Positions 8,034 to 17,153 of a stretch of DNA of 43,615 bases are shown one piece after another. Both the position numbers and the translations under genes were made by a program. Position 1 is the stretch's first letter, and each line of letters begins with the position of its first letter. The notes beneath the pieces are model-generated. The model did not search any database, was not told where the DNA came from, and worked only from the letters and a program-made list of their open reading frames with translations. Source of the DNA: Pedobacter schmidteae (GTDB lineage: Bacteria > Bacteroidota > Bacteroidia > Sphingobacteriales > Sphingobacteriaceae); assembly GCA_945901155.1 (NCBI GenBank), contig CAMDKO010000012.1:1-43615 (forward strand). Reading direction: 5' to 3'.

Positions 8034-9461
8034 TTAGCTCATTTTTAGTTTCTTTTGAATATCGGCTACATAGCCTTTGAATTTTTTGTCTGTATCAATA
8101 AGATCATCTACTGTTTGACAGGCGTAGATCACTGTTGAGTGGTCGCGTCCACCAAAGAAGGCACCAATTGACTTTAATGAAGTTTTAGTATGAAGCTTTG
8201 CCAGGTACATTGAGATTTGACGAGCCTGAACAATTTCGCGTTTTCTGGTTTTAGATTTCACCATTTCGATAGGAACCTCAAAATATTCGCATACAAGTTT
8301 CTGAATATATTCCATTGAAATTTCTTTACTTGAATTCTTGATGAAATTCTTAAGCATTGATTTAGCCAGGTTCAGATCAATCTCCTTTTTGTTGAGGGTA
8401 GATTGAGCCAATAGCGATACCATGGCACCTTCAAGCTCCCGAACATTATTATCGATATTATGAGCTACATATTCAATTACTTCAGAAGGAAGTTCAATTC
8501 CATCGAAATACATTTTTTTGTTAAGAATAGCCATTCTAGTTTCAAGATCAGGGATCTGAAGGTCGGCTGATAAGCCCCATTTGAAACGAGACAAAAGACG
8601 TTCTTCCAAACCGGATAGATCTTTTGGTGCTTTGTCTGAAGTAATGATCAACTGTTTACCTGATTGATGCAGGTGATTGAAAATATGGAAGAAAATATCT
8701 TGAGTCTTTTCTTTACCGGCAAAATTATGAACGTCGTCCATAATAAGAACATCCATTGCCTGATAGAAATTTACAAAATCATTAATATTATTATTCTTTA
8801 AAGCGTCAACAAATTGCTGTGTAAATTTCTCACAAGAAACATAAAGCACCAATTTATCTGTCAGAGTACGTTTAATTTCATTTCCAATTGCCTGTACAAG
8901 GTGAGTTTTACCTAATCCAACTCCACCATAAATCATCAGCGGATTGAATGAAGTGCCCCCAGGCTTACCAGCTACTGCATAACCAGCTGATCGTGCTAAC
9001 CGATTGCAATCACCTTCAATAAAATTTTCAAACGTATAATTCTGATTTAACTGAGGGTCGACCTGCAATTTTTTAAGCCCCGGAATTACAAAAGGATTTT
9101 TTATATCCTTGTTCAGGGAAATTGGCATTGGCATCGATTGGTTTTTACCCTCAGCACCATTACCATTGGATGGCATATTGGTGGTGTAGGGAATACTGGT
9201 TGAAGACTTTTCCACAACAATATTGTACTCAAGCCTGCCATCTTCTCCCAATTGCTTTTTTACTGTTTTTCTGAGTAGGCCAACATAGTGTTCTTCAAGC
9301 CATTCGTAAAAAAATAAACTCGGCACCTGTATAGTAAGAACATTACCCTCAAGACGTAAGGCTTTTATAGGCTCAAACCAGGTTTTAAAACTCTGAGCCG
9401 GGATGTTATCCTTAATAATCTGAAGACAGTTATTCCATACATGTGAAGAAGTTTTTTCCAT
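8034..9461 (-). CDS. dnaA: Chromosomal replication initiator DnaA
   Basis: A 475-residue initiator with all four DnaA domains. Domain I is about 1-82 (VWNNCLQIIKDNIPAQSFKTWF), followed by a short linker rich in N, S, G and M. The AAA+ domain has Walker A GGVGLGKT (179-186), Walker B LIMDD (239-243) and LLSRF (289-293). The C-terminal DNA-binding domain has the signature GRDHSTV (438-444). It binds ATP and DnaA boxes to open the origin. There is no dnaN or recF beside it, which is common in Bacteroidota. A gene-free AT-rich region of about 600 bp lies directly upstream and a terminator follows the stop. Confidence 0.97.
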   Translation of the reverse strand: MEKTSSHVWNNCLQIIKDNIPAQSFKTWFEPIKALRLEGNVLTIQVPSLFFYEWLEEHYVGLLRKTVKKQLGEDGRLEYNIVVEKSSTSIPYTTNMPSNGNGAEGKNQSMPMPISLNKDIKNPFVIPGLKKLQVDPQLNQNYTFENFIEGDCNRLARSAGYAVAGKPGGTSFNPLMIYGGVGLGKTHLVQAIGNEIKRTLTDKLVLYVSCEKFTQQFVDALKNNNINDFVNFYQAMDVLIMDDVHNFAGKEKTQDIFFHIFNHLHQSGKQLIITSDKAPKDLSGLEERLLSRFKWGLSADLQIPDLETRMAILNKKMYFDGIELPSEVIEYVAHNIDNNVRELEGAMVSLLAQSTLNKKEIDLNLAKSMLKNFIKNSSKEISMEYIQKLVCEYFEVPIEMVKSKTRKREIVQARQISMYLAKLHTKTSLKSIGAFFGGRDHSTVIYACQTVDDLIDTDKKFKGYVADIQKKLKMS

Positions 9462-10057
9462 ATTATTTTACTAATAAACTGATTTACAATCTGTACCGAA
9501 AGAAATGTTGATAACTCTTTGGAGAATCAATTATCGGAAAAAAAATTGATTAAAAAATTATAATTTGAAATTAGTTACAACTCATTGAAAATCAGAAGAA
9601 TAACTTATTATTTTTATCATTTAACTATCAAGATAAAAAAGCGATTATTTAATAAAATTTTGATTGAAATAGTGTACTATTTATAGCAAAATTTACAGTA
9701 TGTAATGTATTTATGAACATACGCATTTAAAAGTAATTTTTATTACTGAATCATGAAACTTTCTGAATAATTATTTTTCCATTGGCCAACAATTCTGATT
9801 AAATAAACAAAACTTAATTTTCTGTACTATTTCAATTAATAATGGTTTTATTCTGTCGAATAATCACATAAATATTCTGAATTTCATGGTTGCCGAGAAA
9901 AATTTTTATTCTACTACTGGTTAATAGAGATGCTTTAGTTATAACATGTTTTAAAACAATAGCCTAGAAAATAAGAATATCCCGCATCAATAGTGTTCAA
10001 TAATAAATTGAATGATAACAAAACAAAAGTATTGGAAGACATTAGAAAATTTAGGCC
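9462..10057. other. AT-rich gene-free region upstream of dnaA; weak oriC candidate
   Basis: About 600 bases very rich in A and T without a credible ORF, between dnaA and the methylmalonyl-CoA mutase gene. It holds two sequences one mismatch away from the DnaA box TTATNCACA: TGTTGATAA (9506-9514, reverse orientation) and TTATGAACA (9711-9719). It also holds a 7-bp inverted repeat AAATAGT-GT-ACTATTT (9667-9682), whose GTACTATTT recurs at 9824-9832. These could be an origin, dnaA autoregulation sites or chance in AT-rich DNA. A dnaA promoter should lie here, but I could not pick a clear one. Confidence 0.3.
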
Positions 10058-11602
10058 TTAATATTCGCCAAACTCTTTTCTAAAAGCATCAGCAATCTCA
10101 CCCAAAGTAGCATAAACCTCTACTGCAGCTATAATATAAGGCATAGTATTCAAGCCATTCTGTACAGAAACACTCAAGGCTTGCAAAGCTTTATCAACAG
10201 CCAATCCGTCTCTTTTGGCCTTAAGACTGATCAGTTTATCAATCTGTACTTTACGGATAGAATCATCTACGCGGAAAACTTCAGGTTTTAATCCTTCTGC
10301 ATCTACATATTTATTTACTCCCACCAAAGTAGCTTCTCCACTTTCTATATTTTTTTGATACTGATAAGCCGAATTAGCAATTTCATTCTGAATATACCCT
10401 TCTTCAATTGCCGCTACTGAACCCCCTTTTGCGTCAATAATTTCGATATATTTCCATGCAGCTGCTTCAATTTCATCAGTTAAAGATTCTACGAAAAAGG
10501 AGCCTGCAAGTGGATCTACAGTATCAGCAACCCCACTTTCGAATGCGATGATCTGCTGTGTTCTTAAGGCCACTTTGGCTGCAGCCTCAGTAGGCAATGA
10601 AAGTGCTTCATCAAATCCATTGGTATGTAAGGATTGTGTTCCACCTAGCACTGCCGCCATTGCCTGATTAGTTACCCTGATTACATTATTAAGAGGCTGT
10701 TGAGCTGTTAATGTTGAGCCTCCTGTTTGCGTATGAAAACGCAGTTTCTGTGCAGCTGGATCTGTTGCACCCAGACTTTTTGTAAGTTGTGCCCACATTC
10801 TTCTCGCAGCACGAAATTTTGCTATTTCCTCAAAGAAATTATTGTGGCAGTTAAAAAAGAAAGACAGTCGTTTGGCAAAAACATCAATATCCAAACCTTT
10901 GTCTATAGCTGCCTGAAGATAGGCCTTACCATTGGCTAATGTAAAAGCGAGTTCCTGCACCGCCGTTGACCCTGCCTCCCGAATATGATAGCCAGATATA
11001 GAAATGGTATTCCATTTTGGAAGTTCTTTACTACAGAATTCAAAAACGTCTGTAATAAGTCGCATGGATGCTTTAGGTGGATAAATATAAGTTCCGCGAG
11101 CAGCATATTCCTTCAATATATCATTCTGAATTGTCCCTGAAATCTGTTTTAGATCGGCACCCTGCTTTCTTGCCAGGCAAATATACATGGCCAATAAGAT
11201 TGGTGCAGTAGCATTAATAGTCATTGAGCTAGTTACTTTACTAAGATCGATTCCATCAAAAAGAATCTCCATATCCATAAGTGAATCAATAGCCACGCCT
11301 ACTTTTCCAACTTCACCATCAGACATTTCATGGTCTGAATCGTAGCCAATCTGTGTAGGAAGGTCAAAGGCCACAGATAAGCCGGTTGTACCCTGTGAAA
11401 GCAAATAATGATAACGCTTATTTGATTCAAAAGCAGTCGAAAATCCTGCATACTGACGCATAGTCCACATTCGACCCCTATACATATCCTTTTGAATTCC
11501 ACGAGTAAAGGGGAACTCACCGGGCAATTCCAGACTTTTAGGTTCTGTATAGACTTCCTTTATTTCAATTCCAGAACTGGTTTGAATCTTTTTTTCACTC
11601 AT
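10058..11602 (-). CDS. Methylmalonyl-CoA mutase, large (catalytic) subunit without B12 domain
   Basis: A 514-residue TIM-barrel catalytic chain of the acyl-CoA mutase family. [16 protein letters not shown] (40-55) carries the Tyr (Y51) that marks methylmalonyl-CoA mutases where isobutyryl-CoA mutases have Phe. [15 protein letters not shown] keeps the Arg (R169) that binds the substrate carboxylate. [16 protein letters not shown] and [23 protein letters not shown] are family signatures. The chain ends without the DxHxxG cobalamin-binding domain, so it must work with a separate B12-binding subunit coded elsewhere. It interconverts methylmalonyl-CoA and succinyl-CoA (propionate metabolism). A small membrane protein gene lies just upstream (4-nt gap). 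Confidence 0.9.
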   Translation of the reverse strand: MSEKKIQTSSGIEIKEVYTEPKSLELPGEFPFTRGIQKDMYRGRMWTMRQYAGFSTAFESNKRYHYLLSQGTTGLSVAFDLPTQIGYDSDHEMSDGEVGKVGVAIDSLMDMEILFDGIDLSKVTSSMTINATAPILLAMYICLARKQGADLKQISGTIQNDILKEYAARGTYIYPPKASMRLITDVFEFCSKELPKWNTISISGYHIREAGSTAVQELAFTLANGKAYLQAAIDKGLDIDVFAKRLSFFFNCHNNFFEEIAKFRAARRMWAQLTKSLGATDPAAQKLRFHTQTGGSTLTAQQPLNNVIRVTNQAMAAVLGGTQSLHTNGFDEALSLPTEAAAKVALRTQQIIAFESGVADTVDPLAGSFFVESLTDEIEAAAWKYIEIIDAKGGSVAAIEEGYIQNEIANSAYQYQKNIESGEATLVGVNKYVDAEGLKPEVFRVDDSIRKVQIDKLISLKAKRDGLAVDKALQALSVSVQNGLNTMPYIIAAVEVYATLGEIADAFRKEFGEY

Positions 11603-11606
11603 TGGT

Positions 11607-12140
11607 TTAAAATAAAGACTGAATATCTTTTTTTACAATGCTCAGCGCAAGGTCATATGGGTTTTCGCTTTCCAAATTCGCCAGATGTTTGAGAACCGAT
11701 TTACTTAAGTCCATCGCACTTGCTTCAGCTGGCAAAGCATTTGCAGCACTGCTGATCATTCCAATTGTCTGTTCTTTAATTCCTTTTACTACAGACCAGG
11801 ACATTTCAGTCACGTAAATCTGCTGAGAGATATTGTGCTGATATTCAGCTCGAATTTCAGATATGATAAGTTTGTGCATTTCAATAGCACTCATACCGGG
11901 CACATGCAGACGAACCAATAAATTTGAAGGATTGATTCTTTCTAAGAATAATACTGTACGCTCATAAGCCTGTAACCTTAATGGAAGGGTATGTATAAGT
12001 CCGGCTTTCTTTAATTCCAGCCTTTGAAAATTAAGCTTTTGCAATAGCAATGGCTTCACAAAATACCAGGCAGCAAAGAATACTAATAGTCCTGAAAGTG
12101 TATATTTAATTATATCAAATAAAAAATTAATATCATTCAT
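11607..12140 (-). CDS. Uncharacterised single-pass membrane protein upstream of mutase gene
   Basis: A 177-residue protein with one N-terminal membrane helix (about 8-30, [20 protein letters not shown]). A charged cytoplasmic-type region follows with [25 protein letters not shown], a pattern I associate with a conserved Bacteroidota family of unknown function. The remainder is mainly helical, including [24 protein letters not shown]. It is separated by only 4 nt from the mutase gene, so the two are probably coexpressed, but nothing in the sequence shows a direct role in mutase function. Confidence 0.75.
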   Translation of the reverse strand: MNDINFLFDIIKYTLSGLLVFFAAWYFVKPLLLQKLNFQRLELKKAGLIHTLPLRLQAYERTVLFLERINPSNLLVRLHVPGMSAIEMHKLIISEIRAEYQHNISQQIYVTEMSWSVVKGIKEQTIGMISSAANALPAEASAMDLSKSVLKHLANLESENPYDLALSIVKKDIQSLF

Positions 12141-12205
12141 AATTCTGCAATTATTAAAAGATGGTCAAAAAACTATGGATCAAAACAAAAGTGAGCAATT
12201 TCATG

Positions 12206-12213
12206 TATATTTG
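12206..12213 (+). promoter_or_regulatory. Bacteroidota-type -7 box (TATATTTG) for the Fe-S carrier gene
   Basis: TATATTTG matches the TAnnTTTG -7 consensus exactly and ends 21 nt before the ATG at 12235. I do not see a clear TTG-type -33 element at the usual distance, so this is a partial promoter match. Confidence 0.45.
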
Positions 12214-12234
12214 TAGCAAGATTTTAAAAGAAAT

Positions 12235-12588
12235 ATGAGCACAGAAATTGCAAATCTTACAGCACCAGTTACCTTAACGGATGGGGCTAAGAAAGAAATA
12301 AAAAAACTTATTCAACAGCAGGAACTAGGTTCAGATTACGGATTACGTTTGGGAGTTGAAGGAGGCGGATGTGCAGGAATGAATTATATTTTAGGTTTTG
12401 ATCAGAAGAAGGAAGGCGATCAGGAATATAGTATTGATGAGATCACTGTCTTTATGCATAAGGCACATGGTTTATATTTAGCCGGCATGGAAGTTGATTT
12501 CAAGGATGGATTAAATGCTCGTGGATTTACTTTCAGCAACCCGAATGCCAGCAGCACTTGCGGTTGTGGCACGTCATTCTCAGTTTAA
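12235..12588 (+). CDS. A-type iron-sulfur cluster carrier (IscA/ErpA/HesB family)
   Basis: A 117-residue cytoplasmic Fe-S carrier. The three conserved cysteines are present: Cys46 in EGGGCAGMNY, and Cys109 and Cys111 in the C-terminal STCGCGTSF. VTLTDGAKKEIKKLI is the usual N-terminal helix. A-type proteins receive or carry [2Fe-2S]/[4Fe-4S] clusters to target enzymes. Length is typical. It is monocistronic by context: its own -7 box lies upstream and a strong terminator downstream. Confidence 0.92.
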   Translation: MSTEIANLTAPVTLTDGAKKEIKKLIQQQELGSDYGLRLGVEGGGCAGMNYILGFDQKKEGDQEYSIDEITVFMHKAHGLYLAGMEVDFKDGLNARGFTFSNPNASSTCGCGTSFSV

Positions 12589-12612
12589 AATATATTTTTG
12601 TAACATTTTATT

Positions 12613-12643
12613 AAGTCCTGCTGTCAAACTAGCAGGACTTTTT
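12613..12643 (+). terminator. Intrinsic terminator of the Fe-S carrier gene
   Basis: A perfect 10-bp stem AAGTCCTGCT (12613-12622) / AGCAGGACTT (12631-12640) with an 8-nt loop, running into a T-tract (12639-12643). It ends 12 nt before the permease ATG, so the permease needs its own promoter or readthrough. Confidence 0.88.
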
Positions 12644-12654
12644 ATATTTATACT

Positions 12655-13899
12655 ATGGCGGGAACAATGAGTTATTCTGAAAATGTCAAGGTTGCTTTGC
12701 AATCTGTGAAGGGCAATAAGCTTCGGACATTTTTAACTGCAATAATCATAGCAATTGGCATAACCGCATTAGTTGGTATTTTAACGTCTATTGATGCAAT
12801 TGAAGGATCTTTGAATAATACATTCTCAAGCATGGGAGCTAATTCATTTACCATCAGAAATAGAGGTATCGGAATCCGGATTGGTGGAAGTGGCCAGAGG
12901 CCTAAAAGATATAAATCAATAGATTACAGACAGGCTACTGCATTTAAAAGTAATTTTGACTTCCCTGCAACCATATCCGTAAATACCTTCGCTTCATTTG
13001 GAGGAACTGCAAAGTATGGAAACGAAAAGACCAACCCGAATATTTCTGTAATAGGTGCAGACGAAAATTATTTAATGTCGGCAGGATACAAAATAGCTAA
13101 TGGCAGAAACTTTTCTCAGGCAGAACTTGAATATGGAACTAGCGTAGTAATTATAGGCGATGAAATTAAGACCCGACTCTTTCCTAATGTAGATCCGATC
13201 AACAGAACAATCAGTATTGGAAATAATAAATTCCGAATCGTAGGACTACTTGCCGCTAAAGGCTCGAGTGTTGGTTTTGGTGGCGACAAGATCTGTGTCA
13301 TCCCTCTACTTCGTGCCAAGCAGGTGATGACCATCGCAAATCCATCTTACACTATTTCTGTAATGAGTGATGATCCAGCACAAATGGAATATGCAATTGG
13401 CGAGGCAACAGCCTTATTCAGGAATGTCAGAAATTTGAAAATATCTGATGAAAATAATTTTGAGATAACAAAAAGTGATGCTATTGCTCAGACACTTGTT
13501 GAAAACCTGAAATTTGTTCGAATTGGAGGAATTGTTATTGGGGCTATCACACTTATTGGGGCTGCAATTGCACTGATGAATATCATGATCGTTTCAGTAA
13601 CAGAGCGAACTCGCGAAATTGGAATCCGCAAGGCTATTGGTGCAACACCTTTGGTTATTCGCAGACAATTCCTGATTGAGGCAATCGTTATTTGTTTGAT
13701 GGGAGGTATCACAGGGGTATTTCTAGGAATCCTCATTGGTAATTTACTCTCCATGGTGATGGGCGGATCATTCATTATGCCTTGGGTCTGGACTATCCTT
13801 GGATTAACTCTTTGTATTGGCGTTGGCTTAATGTCTGGGCTTTACCCTGCAGTTAAGGCATCTAAGTTGGATCCTGTGGATTCGCTTAGGTATGAGTAA
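12655..13899 (+). CDS. FtsX/MacB-type ABC transporter permease
   Basis: A 414-residue inner-membrane permease. The first transmembrane helix is at about 24-45 (KLRTFLTAIIIAIGITALVGIL). A MacB-like periplasmic domain follows (about 50-275), then three helices near the C terminus. VTERTREIGIRKAIGATPLVIRRQFLIEA is the diagnostic FtsX-domain coupling segment. Such permeases pair with an ATP-binding LolD/MacB-type subunit and move lipoproteins, peptides or drugs, or act as mechanotransmitters. No ATPase gene is adjacent, so the substrate cannot be inferred. A heptad repeat starts 5 nt after the stop. Confidence 0.9.
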   Translation: MAGTMSYSENVKVALQSVKGNKLRTFLTAIIIAIGITALVGILTSIDAIEGSLNNTFSSMGANSFTIRNRGIGIRIGGSGQRPKRYKSIDYRQATAFKSNFDFPATISVNTFASFGGTAKYGNEKTNPNISVIGADENYLMSAGYKIANGRNFSQAELEYGTSVVIIGDEIKTRLFPNVDPINRTISIGNNKFRIVGLLAAKGSSVGFGGDKICVIPLLRAKQVMTIANPSYTISVMSDDPAQMEYAIGEATALFRNVRNLKISDENNFEITKSDAIAQTLVENLKFVRIGGIVIGAITLIGAAIALMNIMIVSVTERTREIGIRKAIGATPLVIRRQFLIEAIVICLMGGITGVFLGILIGNLLSMVMGGSFIMPWVWTILGLTLCIGVGLMSGLYPAVKASKLDPVDSLRYE

Positions 13900-13904
13900 A
13901 GGGA

Positions 13905-14016
13905 GCTGAAAGCTAAAAGCTGAAAGCCTAAAGCTGAAAGGTTAAAGGGGAAAGGGGAAAGCTAAAAGGGGAAAGCTAAAAGCTGAAAGGTTAAAGCTGA
14001 AAGGTTAAAGCTGAAA
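13905..14016 (+). repeat. Heptanucleotide tandem repeat, GCTGAAA type (16 units)
   Basis: Sixteen 7-base units directly after the permease stop codon: gctgaaa, gctaaaa, gcctaaa, ggttaaa and ggggaaa variants in register. The purine-rich strand is the coding strand of the permease. The repeat fills almost the entire gap to the 3' end of the convergent rfbB gene, where a bidirectional terminator would be expected. Confidence 0.9.
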
Positions 14017-14031
14017 GGGGAATTTAACATT

Positions 14032-15084
14032 TTAGCTCTTTCCGTACTGATCATTATAATAAGATTGATAATTGCCAGAGGTAACACTTTGAAGCCACTC
14101 CTCATTATTCAAAAACCATTCAACAGTTTTTTCAAGCCCTTCTTCAAATTTTAGGCTCGGCTTCCATCCCAGATCTGACTGAAGTTTTGACGAATCAATT
14201 GCATATCTAAGGTCATGCCCAGCGCGATCTGTTACATAAGTGATGAGTTTTGCTGATGAACCAGGTTCTCTTCCTAATTTTTGATCCATGATCTTACACA
14301 ATAACCGAATCAGATCAATATTTGTCCACTCGTTATTCCCTCCAATATTGTAGGTGCTTCCAGCAGGAGCTTGATGAAAAATCAAGTCAATTGCACGGGC
14401 ATGATCTTCTACCCATAACCAGTCACGGATATTTTCGCCTTTCCCATAAACCGGAATAGGAAGGTTATTTTTGATGTTATTAATAGAAAGCGGAATCAGC
14501 TTTTCTGGAAAATGAAACGATCCATAGTTATTAGAACAATTAGAGATCACAGCATCAATTCCGTATGTATCATGGTAGGATCTAACAAAATGATCAGAGC
14601 TAGCTTTAGAAGCTGAATAAGGGCTATGGGGATCATATGCTGTTTCTTCAGTAAATAAACCTGTTTCTCCCAGACTTCCATAAACTTCGTCTGTAGAAAC
14701 ATGATAGAAGCGATGATTGTTATACGCGTGTTTCCATTGATGACGAGCTGCATTCAATAGATTTACAGTACCAAGAACATTGGTCATAACAAACTCTAAA
14801 GGATTACTTATTGATCTGTCGACATGAGATTCAGCTGCAAGGTGTATCACAGAATCGATCTGCTCTTCAGAGAATAAGTTATCAATGAATACCGCATCAA
14901 CGATATCACCTTTTATGAATTTATAGTTGGAGTTTTGCTCAATATCCTTAAGGTTAAGAAGATTTCCGGCATAGGTTAATTTATCAAGATTAATAATCTG
15001 GTAATTGGGATAGTTATTTACAAATCGCCTAACAACATGAGAGCCAATAAAACCTGCTCCACCGGTTATCAAAATTTTCTTCAT
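14032..15084 (-). CDS. rfbB: dTDP-glucose 4,6-dehydratase
   Basis: A 350-residue extended short-chain dehydrogenase that converts dTDP-glucose to dTDP-4-keto-6-deoxyglucose, the entry to rhamnose and other deoxysugars. It has the NAD-binding GGAGFIG (8-14), HLAAESHVDRSI, STDEVYGSLGE, and the catalytic YSASKASSDH (YxxxK). NNYGSFHFPEKLIPL and GENIRDWLWVEDHARAI fit RfbB rather than GalE. It is the last gene of the leftward nucleotide-sugar operon. No rfbA, rfbC or rfbD lies in the window, so the end sugar is not known. Confidence 0.93.
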   Translation of the reverse strand: MKKILITGGAGFIGSHVVRRFVNNYPNYQIINLDKLTYAGNLLNLKDIEQNSNYKFIKGDIVDAVFIDNLFSEEQIDSVIHLAAESHVDRSISNPLEFVMTNVLGTVNLLNAARHQWKHAYNNHRFYHVSTDEVYGSLGETGLFTEETAYDPHSPYSASKASSDHFVRSYHDTYGIDAVISNCSNNYGSFHFPEKLIPLSINNIKNNLPIPVYGKGENIRDWLWVEDHARAIDLIFHQAPAGSTYNIGGNNEWTNIDLIRLLCKIMDQKLGREPGSSAKLITYVTDRAGHDLRYAIDSSKLQSDLGWKPSLKFEEGLEKTVEWFLNNEEWLQSVTSGNYQSYYNDQYGKS

Positions 15085-15141
15085 TTTTAAAATAGATTTT
15101 TTATTAAGGAAACATCTGCTCCAAAAGGTATTTTACACTAT

Positions 15142-16167
15142 TTAAAGAGGATTCTGTTTTATATATTTCTCCCATTCCCATGCAGAGCTCATCATATCCA
15201 ATAAACCGAGCTCAGCTTTCCATGAAAGATCACGCTCAGCTTTAGTTACATCACCAAAGATCCTAATAATATCACCGGGTCTTCTAGGGCCTATAGAATA
15301 ATTCAATTTTTGGCCAGTTGCCTTTTCAAAGGCATGAATCACTTCTAAAACAGAATTTCCACGACCGGTGCCAATATTATAAATATCAAATTGCTCTGGC
15401 TCAGCTTCTAATTTCTTTAATGCGGCAACATGCGCCTTTGCAAGGTCAACTACATGGATATAATCTCTGATACAAGTACCATCGATCGTATCGTAATCAT
15501 CGCCAAAAACAATGATATTGCCTCTTTTACCGATTGCAGCCTGTGTAATGAAAGGAACCAAATTCTGAGGAACACCAATGGGAAGCTCTCCAATCAATGC
15601 CGAAGAATGAGCTCCTACCGGATTAAAATAACGAAGTGCGATTACCTTTAAGTTTTGGTTTACCCGGGCAGTTTCACTTAAAATCTCTTCGGCAATCTGC
15701 TTCGTGTTTCCGTAGGTTGATTCTGCTCTTTTTACTGTGGCCAGCTCATTTACAGGCAGGCTATCTGGCTCTCCATAAACAGTACAGCTCGATGAAAAAA
15801 CAATATTCATCTTTCGTTCTGAAGCAGCCAAAAGTAAATTGACTAGCGAGTAAATATTATTTTTATAATACTTTAAAGGTTCTTTTTCTGATTCACCAAC
15901 ACTTTTAAATGCTGCGAAGTGTACTATCCCTTCTATATCCGGGTGAGTATCAAGAAATTGACGAGTTAACTTTTCATCGCACAGATCAAAATTAAAGAAA
16001 TCAGGCTTTTTGCCAGTGATCTTCATGATCTGATCAATTATTTGAGGGCTTGAATTAGAAAGATTGTCGACAATTACTGGCTCATAACCTGCATTGATCA
16101 ATTCAACAACGGTATGCGAGCCTATATAACCTGTACCACCTGTGACTAAAATTTTCTTTCCGGGCAT
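15142..16167 (-). CDS. galE: UDP-glucose 4-epimerase
   Basis: A 341-residue extended SDR interconverting UDP-glucose and UDP-galactose. Key features are GGTGYIGSH near the N terminus, FSSSCTVYGEPD with the catalytic Ser/Thr, YGNTKQIAE (YxxxK), and GTCIRDYIHVVDLAKAHVAAL, a GalE signature. Its start overlaps the stop of the UDP-xylose synthase gene by one base (TAATG arrangement), which suggests translational coupling. Confidence 0.93.
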   Translation of the reverse strand: MPGKKILVTGGTGYIGSHTVVELINAGYEPVIVDNLSNSSPQIIDQIMKITGKKPDFFNFDLCDEKLTRQFLDTHPDIEGIVHFAAFKSVGESEKEPLKYYKNNIYSLVNLLLAASERKMNIVFSSSCTVYGEPDSLPVNELATVKRAESTYGNTKQIAEEILSETARVNQNLKVIALRYFNPVGAHSSALIGELPIGVPQNLVPFITQAAIGKRGNIIVFGDDYDTIDGTCIRDYIHVVDLAKAHVAALKKLEAEPEQFDIYNIGTGRGNSVLEVIHAFEKATGQKLNYSIGPRRPGDIIRIFGDVTKAERDLSWKAELGLLDMMSSAWEWEKYIKQNPL

Positions 16168-17153
16168 TATTTAGTATTATAATATGTAAAATCTTTATGC
16201 TTTATTTCATGCTCTGGCAGTGATTTAAAGTAATCATAAGTGATCTTTAACCCTTCTGCTCGGTTAATTTTAGGCTCCCAGGAAAGTATTTTTCTGGCAT
16301 TAGTAATATCCGGCCGGCGTTGTTTAGGGTCGTCGGTAGGCAGAGGATTATAAATCATTTTTTGCTTTGTTCCTGTGAGCTTAATGATCTCTTCACCAAA
16401 TTCTTTTATAGTGATTTCATCAGGATTGCCAATATTTACAGGCATGGAATAATCTGAGAATAGCAAGCGATAAATTCCTTCAACCAGATCATCAACATAA
16501 CAGAATGAACGGGTTTGAGAGCCATCACCAAACACGGTTAGGTCTTCACCTCTTAAGGCCTGACCAATAAATGCAGGTAGTACCCTGCCATCATTCAGAC
16601 GCATGCGCGGGCCATAAGTATTGAATATCCTGACAATTCGAGTCTCTAAACCATGAAATGTATGATAAGCCATGGTCATTGCTTCCTGAAAACGCTTGGC
16701 TTCATCATAAACTCCTCGCGGTCCTACAGGGTTAACATTGCCCCAATACTCTTCAGGTTGAGGGTTTACGGTTGGATCACCATAAACCTCGGATGTTGAA
16801 GCAATCAGAATCCTAGATTTCTTAGACCGTGCTAAACCCAGCAGATTATGAATACCCAAAGAACCAACCTTTAGGGTTTGTATTGGAATTTTAAGATAAT
16901 CGATAGGGCTTGCTGGAGAGGCGAAGTGAAGAATATAATCCAGTTCACCTGCTACATAAACAAATTTAGAGACATCATGATTATAGAATTCAAAATTTTC
17001 AAGGGGAAATAAATGTTCAATATTACGGAGATCACCTGTAATCAGATTGTCCATGCCAATCACATGAAAACCTTCCTTAATAAACCGGTCGGATAAGTGT
17101 GAGCCAAGAAATCCGGCTGCTCCTGTTATTAATATTCGTTTTCTTGGGATCAT
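16167..17153 (-). CDS. UDP-glucuronate decarboxylase (UDP-xylose synthase)
   Basis: A 328-residue extended SDR that decarboxylates UDP-glucuronate to UDP-xylose. Features are [14 protein letters not shown] near the N terminus, [21 protein letters not shown] (YxxxK), and [20 protein letters not shown] followed by [21 protein letters not shown], the pattern of bacterial and plant UXS. It starts inside the stop codon of ugd (ATGA overlap), whose product supplies its substrate. The pair therefore gives a direct UDP-glucose to UDP-xylose route for envelope glycans. Confidence 0.92.
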   Translation of the reverse strand: MIPRKRILITGAAGFLGSHLSDRFIKEGFHVIGMDNLITGDLRNIEHLFPLENFEFYNHDVSKFVYVAGELDYILHFASPASPIDYLKIPIQTLKVGSLGIHNLLGLARSKKSRILIASTSEVYGDPTVNPQPEEYWGNVNPVGPRGVYDEAKRFQEAMTMAYHTFHGLETRIVRIFNTYGPRMRLNDGRVLPAFIGQALRGEDLTVFGDGSQTRSFCYVDDLVEGIYRLLFSDYSMPVNIGNPDEITIKEFGEEIIKLTGTKQKMIYNPLPTDDPKQRRPDITNARKILSWEPKINRAEGLKITYDYFKSLPEHEIKHKDFTYYNTK

